Below are positions 28,319 through 36,975 of a DNA stretch of 59,380 bases, piece by piece. Origin of the DNA: Chitinophagaceae bacterium UBA2375 (GTDB lineage: Bacteria > Bacteroidota > Bacteroidia > Chitinophagales > Chitinophagaceae); NCBI GenBank assembly GCA_002343985.1, contig DDTB01000024.1, forward strand, positions 20,182-79,561, written 5' to 3'. Position 1 is the first letter of the stretch. Each line of letters starts with the position of its first letter. A program made the translations under genes and the position numbers. A model generated the notes under the pieces. That model worked only from the letters and a program-made list of their open reading frames with translations, searched no databases and was not told the origin of the DNA.

Positions 28319-29425
28319 ATGCAGCAACAGGACCACAAGCAGGATCAACGGATACATATTTGCATCATCACGCCATCTCTCGAATGCGGTGGCTCAGAAC
28401 GAAATGTATCCATCCTTTGCAATGGCATCAATCCTGAAAAATTTCGGGTATCCCTAATCGTCATAAATAACAGCAGGCCTTTTTATACCATCGATAACCC
28501 TGCTGTAGAACTGATTGACCTGAAACTCGCGCATGTGCGTCAATCCCTTTTCCGCATCCGGTCATTTGTTCGCAGAACAAAACCAGATATCATCCTGTCT
28601 GCCTCCAACCACCTGAACCTCCTGCTGGCTATATTCCGGAGGTTATTCCCATCGGGGATCCCCATCATTGCCCGGGAATCTAGTGTGGTGAGCGTCAACA
28701 GCAAAAGGGCCAAATGGCCAATGCTGTATGAATGGTTGCTTAAGAGATATTATCGTTCTCTCAACCTCATTGTTTGCCAATCGGAATACATGCAAAAAGA
28801 CCTCCAGTCGCATTACCATGTACCCGCGTCTAAAACAACCATTATTTACAACGCGCTACGGGTGCCGCGCGCAGACAATATGAATCAAACCGGCAACAGC
28901 GAAGCCAACCTGCTCACCGTAGCCAGGCTTTCCCCGGAAAAAGGCATTGACCGGATCATTCATGCATTGGCTTTGCTAAAAAGGCCTTTTATCTATACTG
29001 TTGTTGGTGATGGAGGGGAACGATCAAAACTGGAAACACTGGTAAAATCACTCGGCCTGGAAGATCGTGTACGCTTCACCGGTAGTAAGGATCATCCGTT
29101 TAATCTGAATGCAAGGCCAGATGTATTCCTGCTCGGCTCTTATTATGAAGGGTTCCCCAATGTAGTCTTCGAGGCCATGTCGCTGGGCATCCCCGCTGTG
29201 GCATATGATTGCCCGGGCGGATTACGGGAAGTGCTGGTCGCGGGCAAAAACGGGTTCATAGCAGGCGGACAAGAACCGGCCGATATGGCTGCTTCCATAG
29301 AAAAAGCCCTGGCCCATCCCTTCAACCGGCAACGCATCGCGGATGAAACTCGGGAGCGTTATGATGCAAAACAGGCGGTACTGCAATGGGAAAAGCTCTT
29401 TCATGAATACAGCGGGAACAAATAG
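28319..29425 (+). CDS. GT4-family glycosyltransferase
   Basis: A 368-aa retaining, GT-B fold glycosyltransferase. The ATG at 28319 is used; the upstream in-frame TTG is not needed. The N-terminal acceptor part has PSLECGGSERNVS. The C-terminal donor part has LLTVARLSPEKGIDRIIHAL and the E-x7-E motif in YYEGFPNVVFEAMSLGIPAV followed by CPGGLREVL. It would add a sugar to a lipid-linked repeat unit on the cytoplasmic face. Sugar and linkage cannot be told. Confidence 0.88.
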   Translation: MQQQDHKQDQRIHICIITPSLECGGSERNVSILCNGINPEKFRVSLIVINNSRPFYTIDNPAVELIDLKLAHVRQSLFRIRSFVRRTKPDIILSASNHLNLLLAIFRRLFPSGIPIIARESSVVSVNSKRAKWPMLYEWLLKRYYRSLNLIVCQSEYMQKDLQSHYHVPASKTTIIYNALRVPRADNMNQTGNSEANLLTVARLSPEKGIDRIIHALALLKRPFIYTVVGDGGERSKLETLVKSLGLEDRVRFTGSKDHPFNLNARPDVFLLGSYYEGFPNVVFEAMSLGIPAVAYDCPGGLREVLVAGKNGFIAGGQEPADMAASIEKALAHPFNRQRIADETRERYDAKQAVLQWEKLFHEYSGNK

Positions 29426-29518
29426 CCCATAACTGTACTACAGCAATTGAGGGATCGGTGATCTAAGGATTTTTCCGGATATTTGCCACCCCTTATACAA
29501 GCAGGCGCAAGGCCAGAC

Positions 29519-30679
29519 ATGAAACCCAAACTACTCATATTCATCAATTCGCTCAAACTGGGCGGAGCCGAACGGGTGGTCTCTCACTTACTGAGGCACC
29601 TGCAGGATGACTTTGAGATACACCTGGCCTTGTACAGTAATGATATAGATTACGAGATCCCACCGCAGATCCCGGTATTCGATTTAAAACAATCCCTCGA
29701 CGAAAACCCTTACCTGGTATTCCTGAAAATTCCGTTTTTATCGTACCGCCTTGCACGCTATTGCAAACAGCACGGTATCCGCAGGTCGGTCGCATTTTTG
29801 AACAGGCCCTGTTATATCAACGCGCTGATGCGTTCTTTGTGGGGCTATCGCGGACATACGGTTATGTGTGAACGCACCCATCAAACCACTTTGCTGGGTT
29901 CTTATTCCTGGATGTTCAGGATGGTCTCGAAAAAACTGGTTTCCTATTCCTATAAAAGGGCCAGCCTGGTACTGGTAAACTCTTACGCGTCGAAGCAGGA
30001 CCTCGCTGAAAACTTTGGCGTGAAAACACCCATGCAGGTGATCTATAATCCCATCGACCTGCAAGCCATCCGCCAACAAGCCGCTGAACCCACCCCGTTT
30101 GCATTTGACCCAAACTGTTTTTATTTCATTTCGGTGGGCGGATTCAGGCGCGAAAAAAACCTGGGCATTTTACTGGAAGCGTTCTTCATCATCAAACAAT
30201 TGCCGGTGAAACTGATCCTGGTGGGAGCGGGTGCGCAAATGAATGACCTGGAACGAAAAGTAGACGAATTGGGCTTGCGTCAACATGTGATTTTCACGGG
30301 CTTTGACAACAACCCGTATAAGTATGTACAAAAAAGCCACTGCTTCGTACTGAGTTCGTATGTGGAAGGGTTCCCGAATGTATTACTTGAAGCGCTGGCC
30401 TGCAAAAAACCCATCATCTCCACAGACTGTAAATCTGGCCCTAGGGAAATCCTGGCGCCGGGTACCGACCTGCACCACAGCGCCATTACCAGCTATGAAG
30501 TGGCCGAATACGGCATACTGACACCTGTAAACGATGTAGCCAACCTGGCCGCGAGCATGAAGAAGATGTATGAAGACAAGGCCCTGAGAAAACAGTATGA
30601 AGAGAAAGCCGAAGCCAGGGCGGGCGAATTCGATATCAGCAATATCATTCAGTACTTTCACGTAGCTTTTTCCGGTTAG
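29519..30679 (+). CDS. GT4-family glycosyltransferase
   Basis: A 386-aa GT-B glycosyltransferase with SLKLGGAERVVSHLL near the N-terminus, VGGFRREKNLGILLEAF at the start of the donor domain, and the E-x7-E motif in YVEGFPNVLLEALACKKP followed by CKSGPREIL. The start is the ATG at 29519. Its 3' end overlaps by 35 bases the end of the opposite-strand membrane protein gene, so the two cannot be separated by a conventional terminator. Confidence 0.88.
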   Translation: MKPKLLIFINSLKLGGAERVVSHLLRHLQDDFEIHLALYSNDIDYEIPPQIPVFDLKQSLDENPYLVFLKIPFLSYRLARYCKQHGIRRSVAFLNRPCYINALMRSLWGYRGHTVMCERTHQTTLLGSYSWMFRMVSKKLVSYSYKRASLVLVNSYASKQDLAENFGVKTPMQVIYNPIDLQAIRQQAAEPTPFAFDPNCFYFISVGGFRREKNLGILLEAFFIIKQLPVKLILVGAGAQMNDLERKVDELGLRQHVIFTGFDNNPYKYVQKSHCFVLSSYVEGFPNVLLEALACKKPIISTDCKSGPREILAPGTDLHHSAITSYEVAEYGILTPVNDVANLAASMKKMYEDKALRKQYEEKAEARAGEFDISNIIQYFHVAFSG

Positions 30680-31982
30680 CCTGTTTGCTTTGGTACAAAA
30701 TGATCAGGAGTCCCGCCAGGTAAAATGGGATAATGGGAATGCGGTACCTGGCCAGCGTGCCGAAATTGAGTGTAGATATTCCCACAATCGCGGCAAACAG
30801 TAACGCATAGACGATACACAGAAATACAATAGGGTCGTTAAAAATCTTTTTGAAAAACGATATCAGCCCGGCCTTCCAGATTACATACAGCGTCATCAGC
30901 AAAATCACCAGGCTTTCCAGCGCGGTAAACAGCATGAGCGGGTTCCTTGTTTCCCAAATAAAAGGCCTGAACAAACTGGCATTGATGCCCGCCGGCATCA
31001 TACTGATAAACCCGCTCAGTGTTGGCTCAAAACTGCCCAGGTCATACACGGAGCCCGATTCAGCATCGCCTGCCATGATGTATGACTGTTGCTGTTCTTT
31101 AACTGACTCAAACAATTTTTCAATGGCATAACTGCCCAATAACTGGTCAATCTCTTTTGAATATACCCAATAACCCACGGCCAGTATGGCCAACAATACC
31201 GGCATAATGATGCGCCGGAAATACCTGCTCTTCACCCTCCGGATCAAGCGCATCAACAGGAATAAAATATATGGCACCATAAATGCCGCGATGATATACA
31301 CTTTCACCAGGTAAATCAATACAATGCAGAAAACCAGAATCCAAATATACCGCAGGCTGAATTCTTTTTTCAGGAATAACTGGTAACTGCTGTACAAAAG
31401 CCAGCCCAATGCTGAAATACATACCGTGTCTTTTAAAATCCCCGAACCATACACAGATAAAGATGGGAAATACAATACCACCCAGGCCAAACGCTTATCC
31501 CATCCCGGCATCATGCCGCTGAATGTTTCAAACATGCGGAACATGCCTGCATAAGCCAGTGTGGCAAAGAGCATACTCGTGGTCACAAACCGGTTGAATG
31601 AGAAATAAGACAGGACCAGCGCGATCTTTTCCACCAGCCAACCCCCATCGGTACTGGTACCCGTTACCTGGTATGTCTCTTTCATGTAGCCCGCTTCCTT
31701 AAACAACACCCCGAAGCTTTCATTGCCCTCCGCTATCTGTTGTTTGAGGAAAAGGACATTCTTAAAGTAATTGATGCTATCGCCGATGCCATAGTAAAAG
31801 TAGATGATGCAACAATAAAAAATGGTGCAGCAAATCTTCACTACAAAACCTTTCACCAGGTATTTCCGGTATAAGGGATGGTCGCGGCGCCTGTGCCTGA
31901 TCACGAGCATCAGCAGGTACAGCAGCACAAAGTACAACGGTACCAGCAGCAGGTCTATCCAACTTATATAATCTTTATACAT
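30645..31982 (-). CDS. Polytopic membrane protein, candidate polysaccharide polymerase (first of two)
   Basis: A 445-aa membrane protein with about 10-12 hydrophobic segments, transcribed against the rest of the locus. A central motif (LYFPSLSVYGSGILKDTVC, near residue 185) and a tail motif (TLNFGTLARYRIPIIPFY, near residue 415) are shared with the protein encoded at 42.4-43.8 kb. Size, topology and setting fit a Wzy-like polymerase or ligase, and the flippases and glycosyltransferases here need one. However, no named polymerase signature can be seen, so this is inference. It overlaps the preceding glycosyltransferase gene tail to tail and is divergent from rfbB. Confidence 0.55.
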   Translation of the reverse strand: MYKDYISWIDLLLVPLYFVLLYLLMLVIRHRRRDHPLYRKYLVKGFVVKICCTIFYCCIIYFYYGIGDSINYFKNVLFLKQQIAEGNESFGVLFKEAGYMKETYQVTGTSTDGGWLVEKIALVLSYFSFNRFVTTSMLFATLAYAGMFRMFETFSGMMPGWDKRLAWVVLYFPSLSVYGSGILKDTVCISALGWLLYSSYQLFLKKEFSLRYIWILVFCIVLIYLVKVYIIAAFMVPYILFLLMRLIRRVKSRYFRRIIMPVLLAILAVGYWVYSKEIDQLLGSYAIEKLFESVKEQQQSYIMAGDAESGSVYDLGSFEPTLSGFISMMPAGINASLFRPFIWETRNPLMLFTALESLVILLMTLYVIWKAGLISFFKKIFNDPIVFLCIVYALLFAAIVGISTLNFGTLARYRIPIIPFYLAGLLIILYQSKQANRKKLRESTE

Positions 31983-32122
31983 AGATCAGGTTCGGTCAAT
32001 CCGGAAAACCCGGTAAAAATATCGGTTTTTCGGGTATTCACGACCGGGATAGTGCATAGCGGCTGTGTAAGCTATATCAGGCTTTTTCGCTTTCTTTGCA
32101 AGGCAGATCAGCAAGAAAAGGC

Positions 32123-33187
32123 ATGCAATATCAAAAACATATCCTGATCACAGGCGGCGCCGGTTTCATCGGGTCGCACCTTGTGCGGCATTTCGTGCGT
32201 ACATACCCGCAATACCGGATCATCAACCTTGATAAACTCACGTACGCGGGGAACCTCGAAAACCTCAAGGATATCGACAAAGCGCCCAATTATCATTTCA
32301 TCAAAGGGGATATCTGCGATGACCTGATGCTTGCCGGGCTCTTGCCGGAATATGCTATCAATGCCATCATCCACTGTGCCGCGGAAAGCCATGTTGACAG
32401 ATCCATCAGCGACCCACTCGCGTTTGTAAAAACAAACGTACTTGGCACCGTAACACTGCTGCAGGCCGCCCGCAACCATTGGAAGGCCGATATGAGCGAT
32501 AAACTTTTTTACCATATCTCCACCGATGAAGTGTATGGTTCTTTGGGCGCAGAAGGATTCTTCACCGAACAAACCGCTTACGACCCACGCAGCCCGTACT
32601 CAGCTTCCAAAGCATCATCGGATCATTTTGTGAGGGCCTACCATCATACATACGGGCTCCCCGTAAAATTGTCGAATTGCTCCAATAATTACGGCCCTTA
32701 CCACTTTCCGGAAAAACTGATCCCACTCTGCATCAATAATATCATCCATCAAAAACCCTTGCCTATTTACGGTAAAGGGGAAAATGTGCGCGACTGGCTC
32801 TTTGTGGAAGACCATGTGCGTGCCATCGACCTGATCTTTCATAAGGGAAAGACCGGTGAAACGTATAATATCGGAGGATGGAACGAATGGACAAATATTG
32901 ACCTCGTTCGCGAACTATGCAGGCAGATGGACCAAAAACTGCAAAGGGAACCGGGCACCAGTGAAAAACTGATTACGTATGTTACAGACCGTGCGGGGCA
33001 CGACTTACGGTATGCCATAGACGCAACCAAGCTCTCCGAAGAACTGGGATGGAAACCTTCCCTTCAATTTGAAGAAGGTTTATCGAAAACCATCGACTGG
33101 TACCTTGCAAACAGCGAATGGCTGCAACATGTTACCAGCGGCGATTACCAGCACTATTACGAACATCAATACCAACAGCGATCATGA
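32123..33187 (+). CDS. rfbB: dTDP-glucose 4,6-dehydratase
   Basis: Extended SDR enzyme of 354 aa converting dTDP-glucose to dTDP-4-keto-6-deoxyglucose with bound NAD. The ATG at 32123 gives MQYQKHILITGGAGFIGSHL. Motifs: Rossmann GGAGFIGS, ISTDEVYGSLG (catalytic Asp/Glu-type region), YSASKASSDHFVRAYHHTYGLP (YxxxK), NNYGPYHFPEKLIPL and GKGENVRDWLFVEDH. It forms an operon with rfbA (four-base ATGA overlap). rfbC and rfbD do not follow, so the ketosugar may feed another branch. Confidence 0.95.
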   Translation: MQYQKHILITGGAGFIGSHLVRHFVRTYPQYRIINLDKLTYAGNLENLKDIDKAPNYHFIKGDICDDLMLAGLLPEYAINAIIHCAAESHVDRSISDPLAFVKTNVLGTVTLLQAARNHWKADMSDKLFYHISTDEVYGSLGAEGFFTEQTAYDPRSPYSASKASSDHFVRAYHHTYGLPVKLSNCSNNYGPYHFPEKLIPLCINNIIHQKPLPIYGKGENVRDWLFVEDHVRAIDLIFHKGKTGETYNIGGWNEWTNIDLVRELCRQMDQKLQREPGTSEKLITYVTDRAGHDLRYAIDATKLSEELGWKPSLQFEEGLSKTIDWYLANSEWLQHVTSGDYQHYYEHQYQQRS

Positions 33188-34047
33188 AAGGCATTATCCT
33201 GGCCGGCGGCTCCGGAACAAGGCTTTATCCCATTACCATGGGCGTCAGCAAACAGTTGATGCCAGTGTACGACAAGCCGATGATTTATTATCCGCTGAGT
33301 ACGCTGATGCTCGCCGGTATCCGCGAAATACTGATCATCACCACACCCGAAGACCAGTCGCAGTTTATCAGGCTTCTTGGCGATGGAAGCCAGTGGGGAT
33401 GCCGGTTTGAATATGCCAAACAGGAAAAACCCAACGGACTTGCACAGGCATTTGTGATCGGGGAAGAGTTTATCGGAAAGGATGCTGTGGCATTGGTACT
33501 GGGCGATAATATTTTTTATGGCAGCGGCTTCAGTAAAATGCTGCAAAACGCCGCCGATCCCGAAGGCGCGGTCATCTTCGCGTACCCGGTGGTTGACCCG
33601 GAACGATACGGCGTGGTGGATTTTGATAAAGACATGAACGCCCTGAGCATCGAGGAAAAACCCGCGCAACCCAAATCGCATTACGCGGTGCCCGGACTTT
33701 ATTTTTATGATAACGAAGTGGTATCAATCGCCAGGCATATACCCATGAGCGCCCGGGGCGAATATGAAATCACGGATGTCAACCGTGTGTACCTCGAACA
33801 AAAAAAATTAAAAGTAGTGGCCCTCAACCGCGGCTTTGCCTGGTTAGACACCGGCACATTCGACTCCCTGCATGACGCCGGGGAATATGTGCGGGTCATT
33901 GAAAAAAGGCAGGGCCTGAAAATCGGCTGCCCCGAAGAAGTGGCTTGGAGAATGGGCTTCATCAGCAACGATCAACTGGCTAGGCTGGCCGACCAGTTCA
34001 ATAAAAGCGGTTACGGACAATACCTGAAAACCATCATGCGCCCCTGA
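33184..34047 (+). CDS. rfbA: Glucose-1-phosphate thymidylyltransferase
   Basis: A 287-aa enzyme making dTDP-glucose from dTTP and glucose-1-phosphate. The start at 33184 overlaps the rfbB stop and gives MKGIILAGGSGTRLYP, the nucleotidyltransferase signature; a longer in-frame reading inside rfbB is rejected. Other motifs: KQLMPVYDKPMIYYPLSTLM, LGDNIFYG, EEKPAQPKSHYAVPGLYFYD and GFAWLDTGTFDSL. It supplies the substrate of rfbB and is followed at two bases by an acetyltransferase gene. Confidence 0.96.
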   Translation: MKGIILAGGSGTRLYPITMGVSKQLMPVYDKPMIYYPLSTLMLAGIREILIITTPEDQSQFIRLLGDGSQWGCRFEYAKQEKPNGLAQAFVIGEEFIGKDAVALVLGDNIFYGSGFSKMLQNAADPEGAVIFAYPVVDPERYGVVDFDKDMNALSIEEKPAQPKSHYAVPGLYFYDNEVVSIARHIPMSARGEYEITDVNRVYLEQKKLKVVALNRGFAWLDTGTFDSLHDAGEYVRVIEKRQGLKIGCPEEVAWRMGFISNDQLARLADQFNKSGYGQYLKTIMRP

Positions 34048-34049
34048 TT

Positions 34050-34619
34050 ATGCCGTATTACGTACATCCATCCTCATACATTGACGAACCTTGCCAGATT
34101 GGCGAAGGCACCAAAATCTGGCACTTCTGCCATGTGATGAGCGGGGCGGTGATCGGGAAGGATTGCCATATCGGGCAAAACGTAGTGATTGCACCCAACG
34201 TAATCCTGGGCAACAATGTGCGCATACAGAACAACGTGAGTGTGTATGAAGGCGTGATTTGTGAAGACGATGTTTTCCTTGGCCCCAGCATGGTACTCAC
34301 CAATGTCATCAACCCGCGCAGCGCCATCAGCAGGAAACACGAGTTCAGGCAAACAATCATCCGCAAAGGCGCGACGATTGGCGCCAACGCCACAATAGTC
34401 TGCGGCAATGAAATCGGGCGCTATGCTTTTATAGGTGCAGGGGCGGTCGTCACCAAACCGGTGCCGGCTTACGCTCTTGTCATAGGTAACCCGGCCCGGC
34501 AAACCGGGTGGATCAGCGAAGCCGGCCATACATTGGATTTCAATGCAGATGGCCTGGCCGTTTGCCCGCAAACCGGGGCCCAATACCGGTTGGAAAACAA
34601 CCAGGTAACGGCGCTCTAA
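34050..34619 (+). CDS. Left-handed beta-helix N-acetyltransferase (WlbB/WbpD- or QdtC-like)
   Basis: A 189-aa hexapeptide-repeat acyltransferase with isoleucine-patch repeats (IGEGTKIWHFCHVMSGAVIG; IRKGATIGANATIVCGNEIG; YAFIGAGAVV) and the PAYALVIGNPARQTGWISEAG ending that is typical of WlbB/WbpD, which acetylate a 3-amino group of UDP-sugars. Placed two bases after rfbA, it may instead acetylate a dTDP-3-amino-6-deoxyhexose, as QdtC does. The matching 3-ketoisomerase and 3-aminotransferase are not adjacent, so the donor sugar is open. Confidence 0.82.
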   Translation: MPYYVHPSSYIDEPCQIGEGTKIWHFCHVMSGAVIGKDCHIGQNVVIAPNVILGNNVRIQNNVSVYEGVICEDDVFLGPSMVLTNVINPRSAISRKHEFRQTIIRKGATIGANATIVCGNEIGRYAFIGAGAVVTKPVPAYALVIGNPARQTGWISEAGHTLDFNADGLAVCPQTGAQYRLENNQVTAL

Positions 34620-34675
34620 TAGCCAAACCCCTCCCGGTGCAATAAAGAAGCCGCCTCCTTAGTTATATTAGACAG

Positions 34676-34694
34676 TCTGCTATATATTAGCAGA
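34676..34694 (+). promoter_or_regulatory. Perfect hairpin immediately upstream of the methyltransferase gene
   Basis: TCTGCTA (34676-34682) pairs perfectly with TAGCAGA (34688-34694) around a TATAT loop, ending nine bases before the ATG at 34704. There is no T-run, so it is not a terminator. It could hide the ribosome entry region or be a protein site. Confidence 0.35.
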
Positions 34695-34703
34695 ACCAAG
34701 CCA

Positions 34704-35675
34704 ATGACCCCCATTACCCTGATCAACCCCTTTAACCAAAAACCTTTGAGGTTCACCGATGCCGGCCTGACGGACGATGCCGGACAACTGTTCCCGCAAA
34801 AAGACGGGGTGCACATCATGGTGAAAAACCAGGATTACACAGGCAATTTTGGCTACCAGTGGAACAGGTTTCAAACAACACAATTAGATAATATCAGCGG
34901 CATCAGCCTCAGCAAAGACCGCTTCTTCGCGGAGACAGGCTGGGACCCGAAAGCGCTGGACGGACAACGGATACTGGAAGTGGGCTCAGGCGCCGGTCGG
35001 TTTACGCAGGTTTTGCTGGCACACACCAACGCGGATGTATATAGTGTAGACTATTCCGAAGCCGTATTTGCCAATTACCGCAACAACGGGCCGAACAACC
35101 GATTGCATCTTTTTCAAGCCAGCGTGTACGAGCTGCCCTTTGCACCCGCGCAGTTCGATAAAGTGTTTTGCTTCGGTGTATTGCAACACACGCCGGATGT
35201 GGAACGAACCGTAGCATCATTGATCAGCATGGTAAAACCCGGAGGCGAGCTGGTGGTTGACTTCTACCCCATTAAAGGCTGGTGGACCAAACTCCACGCC
35301 AAATACATCTTCAGGCCATTCACAAAAAAGATGAGCCATGAAAAGCTGCTGTCTTTAATTAACAAAAACGCCGACAGGCTGATTGGCACTTACCGTTTTT
35401 TCGACCGGATCGGGATTGGGAGATTCGCCAACCGCTTTCTGCCCGTGTGCGATATTAAAGGCACGCTGCCCGAAAACCTCAACAAAACACAACTGCGCGA
35501 AATGGTGGTGCTGGATACTTTCGACATGTTCAGCCCGGAATACGACCAACCCCAGAATATCAAAACCGTGGTATCGTGGTTTAAAAAACATGATATGGAA
35601 CATGTGTGGGGAGGTTACATCAATTACGACAAATACCAGGCTGCCGTGGTAAAAGGCACCCGTAAAAAAATATAA
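34704..35675 (+). CDS. SAM-dependent class I methyltransferase of the glycan locus
   Basis: A 323-aa protein with an N-terminal stretch (NPFNQKPLRFTDAGLTDDAGQLFPQKDGVHIM) resembling a small Trm112-like or zinc-ribbon-derived cap without its cysteines. A Rossmann methyltransferase domain follows: motif I ILEVGSGAGRFTQ near residue 95, VYSVDYSEAV, then CFGVLQHTPDVERTVASL and MVKPGGELVVD. Such enzymes in polysaccharide loci methylate sugars or modify the lipid-linked product. Followed at 13 bases by the second flippase. Confidence 0.85.
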   Translation: MTPITLINPFNQKPLRFTDAGLTDDAGQLFPQKDGVHIMVKNQDYTGNFGYQWNRFQTTQLDNISGISLSKDRFFAETGWDPKALDGQRILEVGSGAGRFTQVLLAHTNADVYSVDYSEAVFANYRNNGPNNRLHLFQASVYELPFAPAQFDKVFCFGVLQHTPDVERTVASLISMVKPGGELVVDFYPIKGWWTKLHAKYIFRPFTKKMSHEKLLSLINKNADRLIGTYRFFDRIGIGRFANRFLPVCDIKGTLPENLNKTQLREMVVLDTFDMFSPEYDQPQNIKTVVSWFKKHDMEHVWGGYINYDKYQAAVVKGTRKKI

Positions 35676-35688
35676 CGCCAACGCATAC

Positions 35689-36975
35689 ATGCCGTCACTG
35701 CAACAAATAAAGATGCTGTACAAGAGCCAGTCGGTGCGCTCCATGGGCATGTACACTTTTTCCAATTTTTTCTCCAAAGCGGTTTCCTTTTTGCTGCTGT
35801 TTGTGTTCACCAACCCCGCTTACATCAGCCCTTCCGAAAATGGCATGTTAAGCCTGTTCAGCAACAGCATGCTGTTTTTGATGCCATTCCTTGCGATGGG
35901 CATAGTACATTCGGTAAGCGCCGAATACTTTAAACTCGATGACCGGGAGTTCAGGAGTTTGTTTTCCACAAGCCTGATCATGCCCCTGGTGGTGATGGCT
36001 GGATCCATCATCTTCCTGTTCCTGGTTCGCGGCAAACTATATGAGAGCTACGGTTTCCCGACATCCTTTGTTTGGTTGATACCGGTAGTGACTTTTTTGA
36101 TTTTCATCAACGAGCAGTTGCTGAGCATGGCACGCAACAACCTCCAGCCCCAGCTTTACCTTAAAGCCAATATGGGTAAAACCATCCTTGAACTGGGGTT
36201 GTCGTTTATCCTGGTGGTGTACTTTGCCTGGCGCTGGGAGGGCCGTGTGGCGGGCATCCTGGCCGCATATGGCATACTGGGCCTGTATGCACTATACTAT
36301 TTTAAACAGAAGGGTTACCTCTTTGGAAAAATCCAAAAAAAATACATCCGCAGCGAACTGATCTACGCCATCCCGATTATGGCATTGCAGGCCAGCATCT
36401 TCACCATGAATTCCTCGGATAAATTTTTTCTCTCGCATGCCACAAACGACAATAACGCTACGGTTGGTGTGTACAGCATCGCCTGCATCTTTGCCTCCAT
36501 CATCAATGTATTATCGATGGCTTTGCTGCAACATATATTTCCAAGCATATACAGGGTACTATCAGGCGAACACATCAATTACAAATTTATCAGGAGGCAA
36601 TTTGTAGTGTATATCAGCGTCTTAACCATAGGCTTGATTTCGCTGATCGCGGTGATGCCTGTTATCTATGATTATTTCATCAACGAAAAATACCACGAGG
36701 CGCTGGAATACAGTTACCTGTTGTGTATTGGCGTTTACTTATGGGCATTGAGTTATTTCTTTTACTCCTTCCTGTTATATTACAAAGAAAAAAGAAAGCT
36801 CCTGTTCCTGTCATTGATCTGTATTGCCATCAGCCTGGCATGCAATTATTATTTCATCAACCGCTGGCAGGCCATGGGCGCGGCAGCGTCAAGCGTTAGC
36901 ATCTATGCCTTGGTGCTGGTCATCGCGCTGGCGTTCACCCGCAAATACTGGAAACCACTTTGGACTAAATCATGA
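35689..36975 (+). CDS. Wzx-like polysaccharide flippase (second copy)
   Basis: A 428-aa membrane protein with about 12-14 hydrophobic segments and the general layout of the polysaccharide-biosynthesis/MOP exporters (N-terminal SMGMYTFSNFFSKAVSFLLLF; paired helices throughout). It is only distantly similar to the flippase at 27.0 kb. Its stop overlaps the next glycosyltransferase start by four bases (ATGA), so both are translated from one mRNA. Confidence 0.82.
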   Translation: MPSLQQIKMLYKSQSVRSMGMYTFSNFFSKAVSFLLLFVFTNPAYISPSENGMLSLFSNSMLFLMPFLAMGIVHSVSAEYFKLDDREFRSLFSTSLIMPLVVMAGSIIFLFLVRGKLYESYGFPTSFVWLIPVVTFLIFINEQLLSMARNNLQPQLYLKANMGKTILELGLSFILVVYFAWRWEGRVAGILAAYGILGLYALYYFKQKGYLFGKIQKKYIRSELIYAIPIMALQASIFTMNSSDKFFLSHATNDNNATVGVYSIACIFASIINVLSMALLQHIFPSIYRVLSGEHINYKFIRRQFVVYISVLTIGLISLIAVMPVIYDYFINEKYHEALEYSYLLCIGVYLWALSYFFYSFLLYYKEKRKLLFLSLICIAISLACNYYFINRWQAMGAAASSVSIYALVLVIALAFTRKYWKPLWTKS

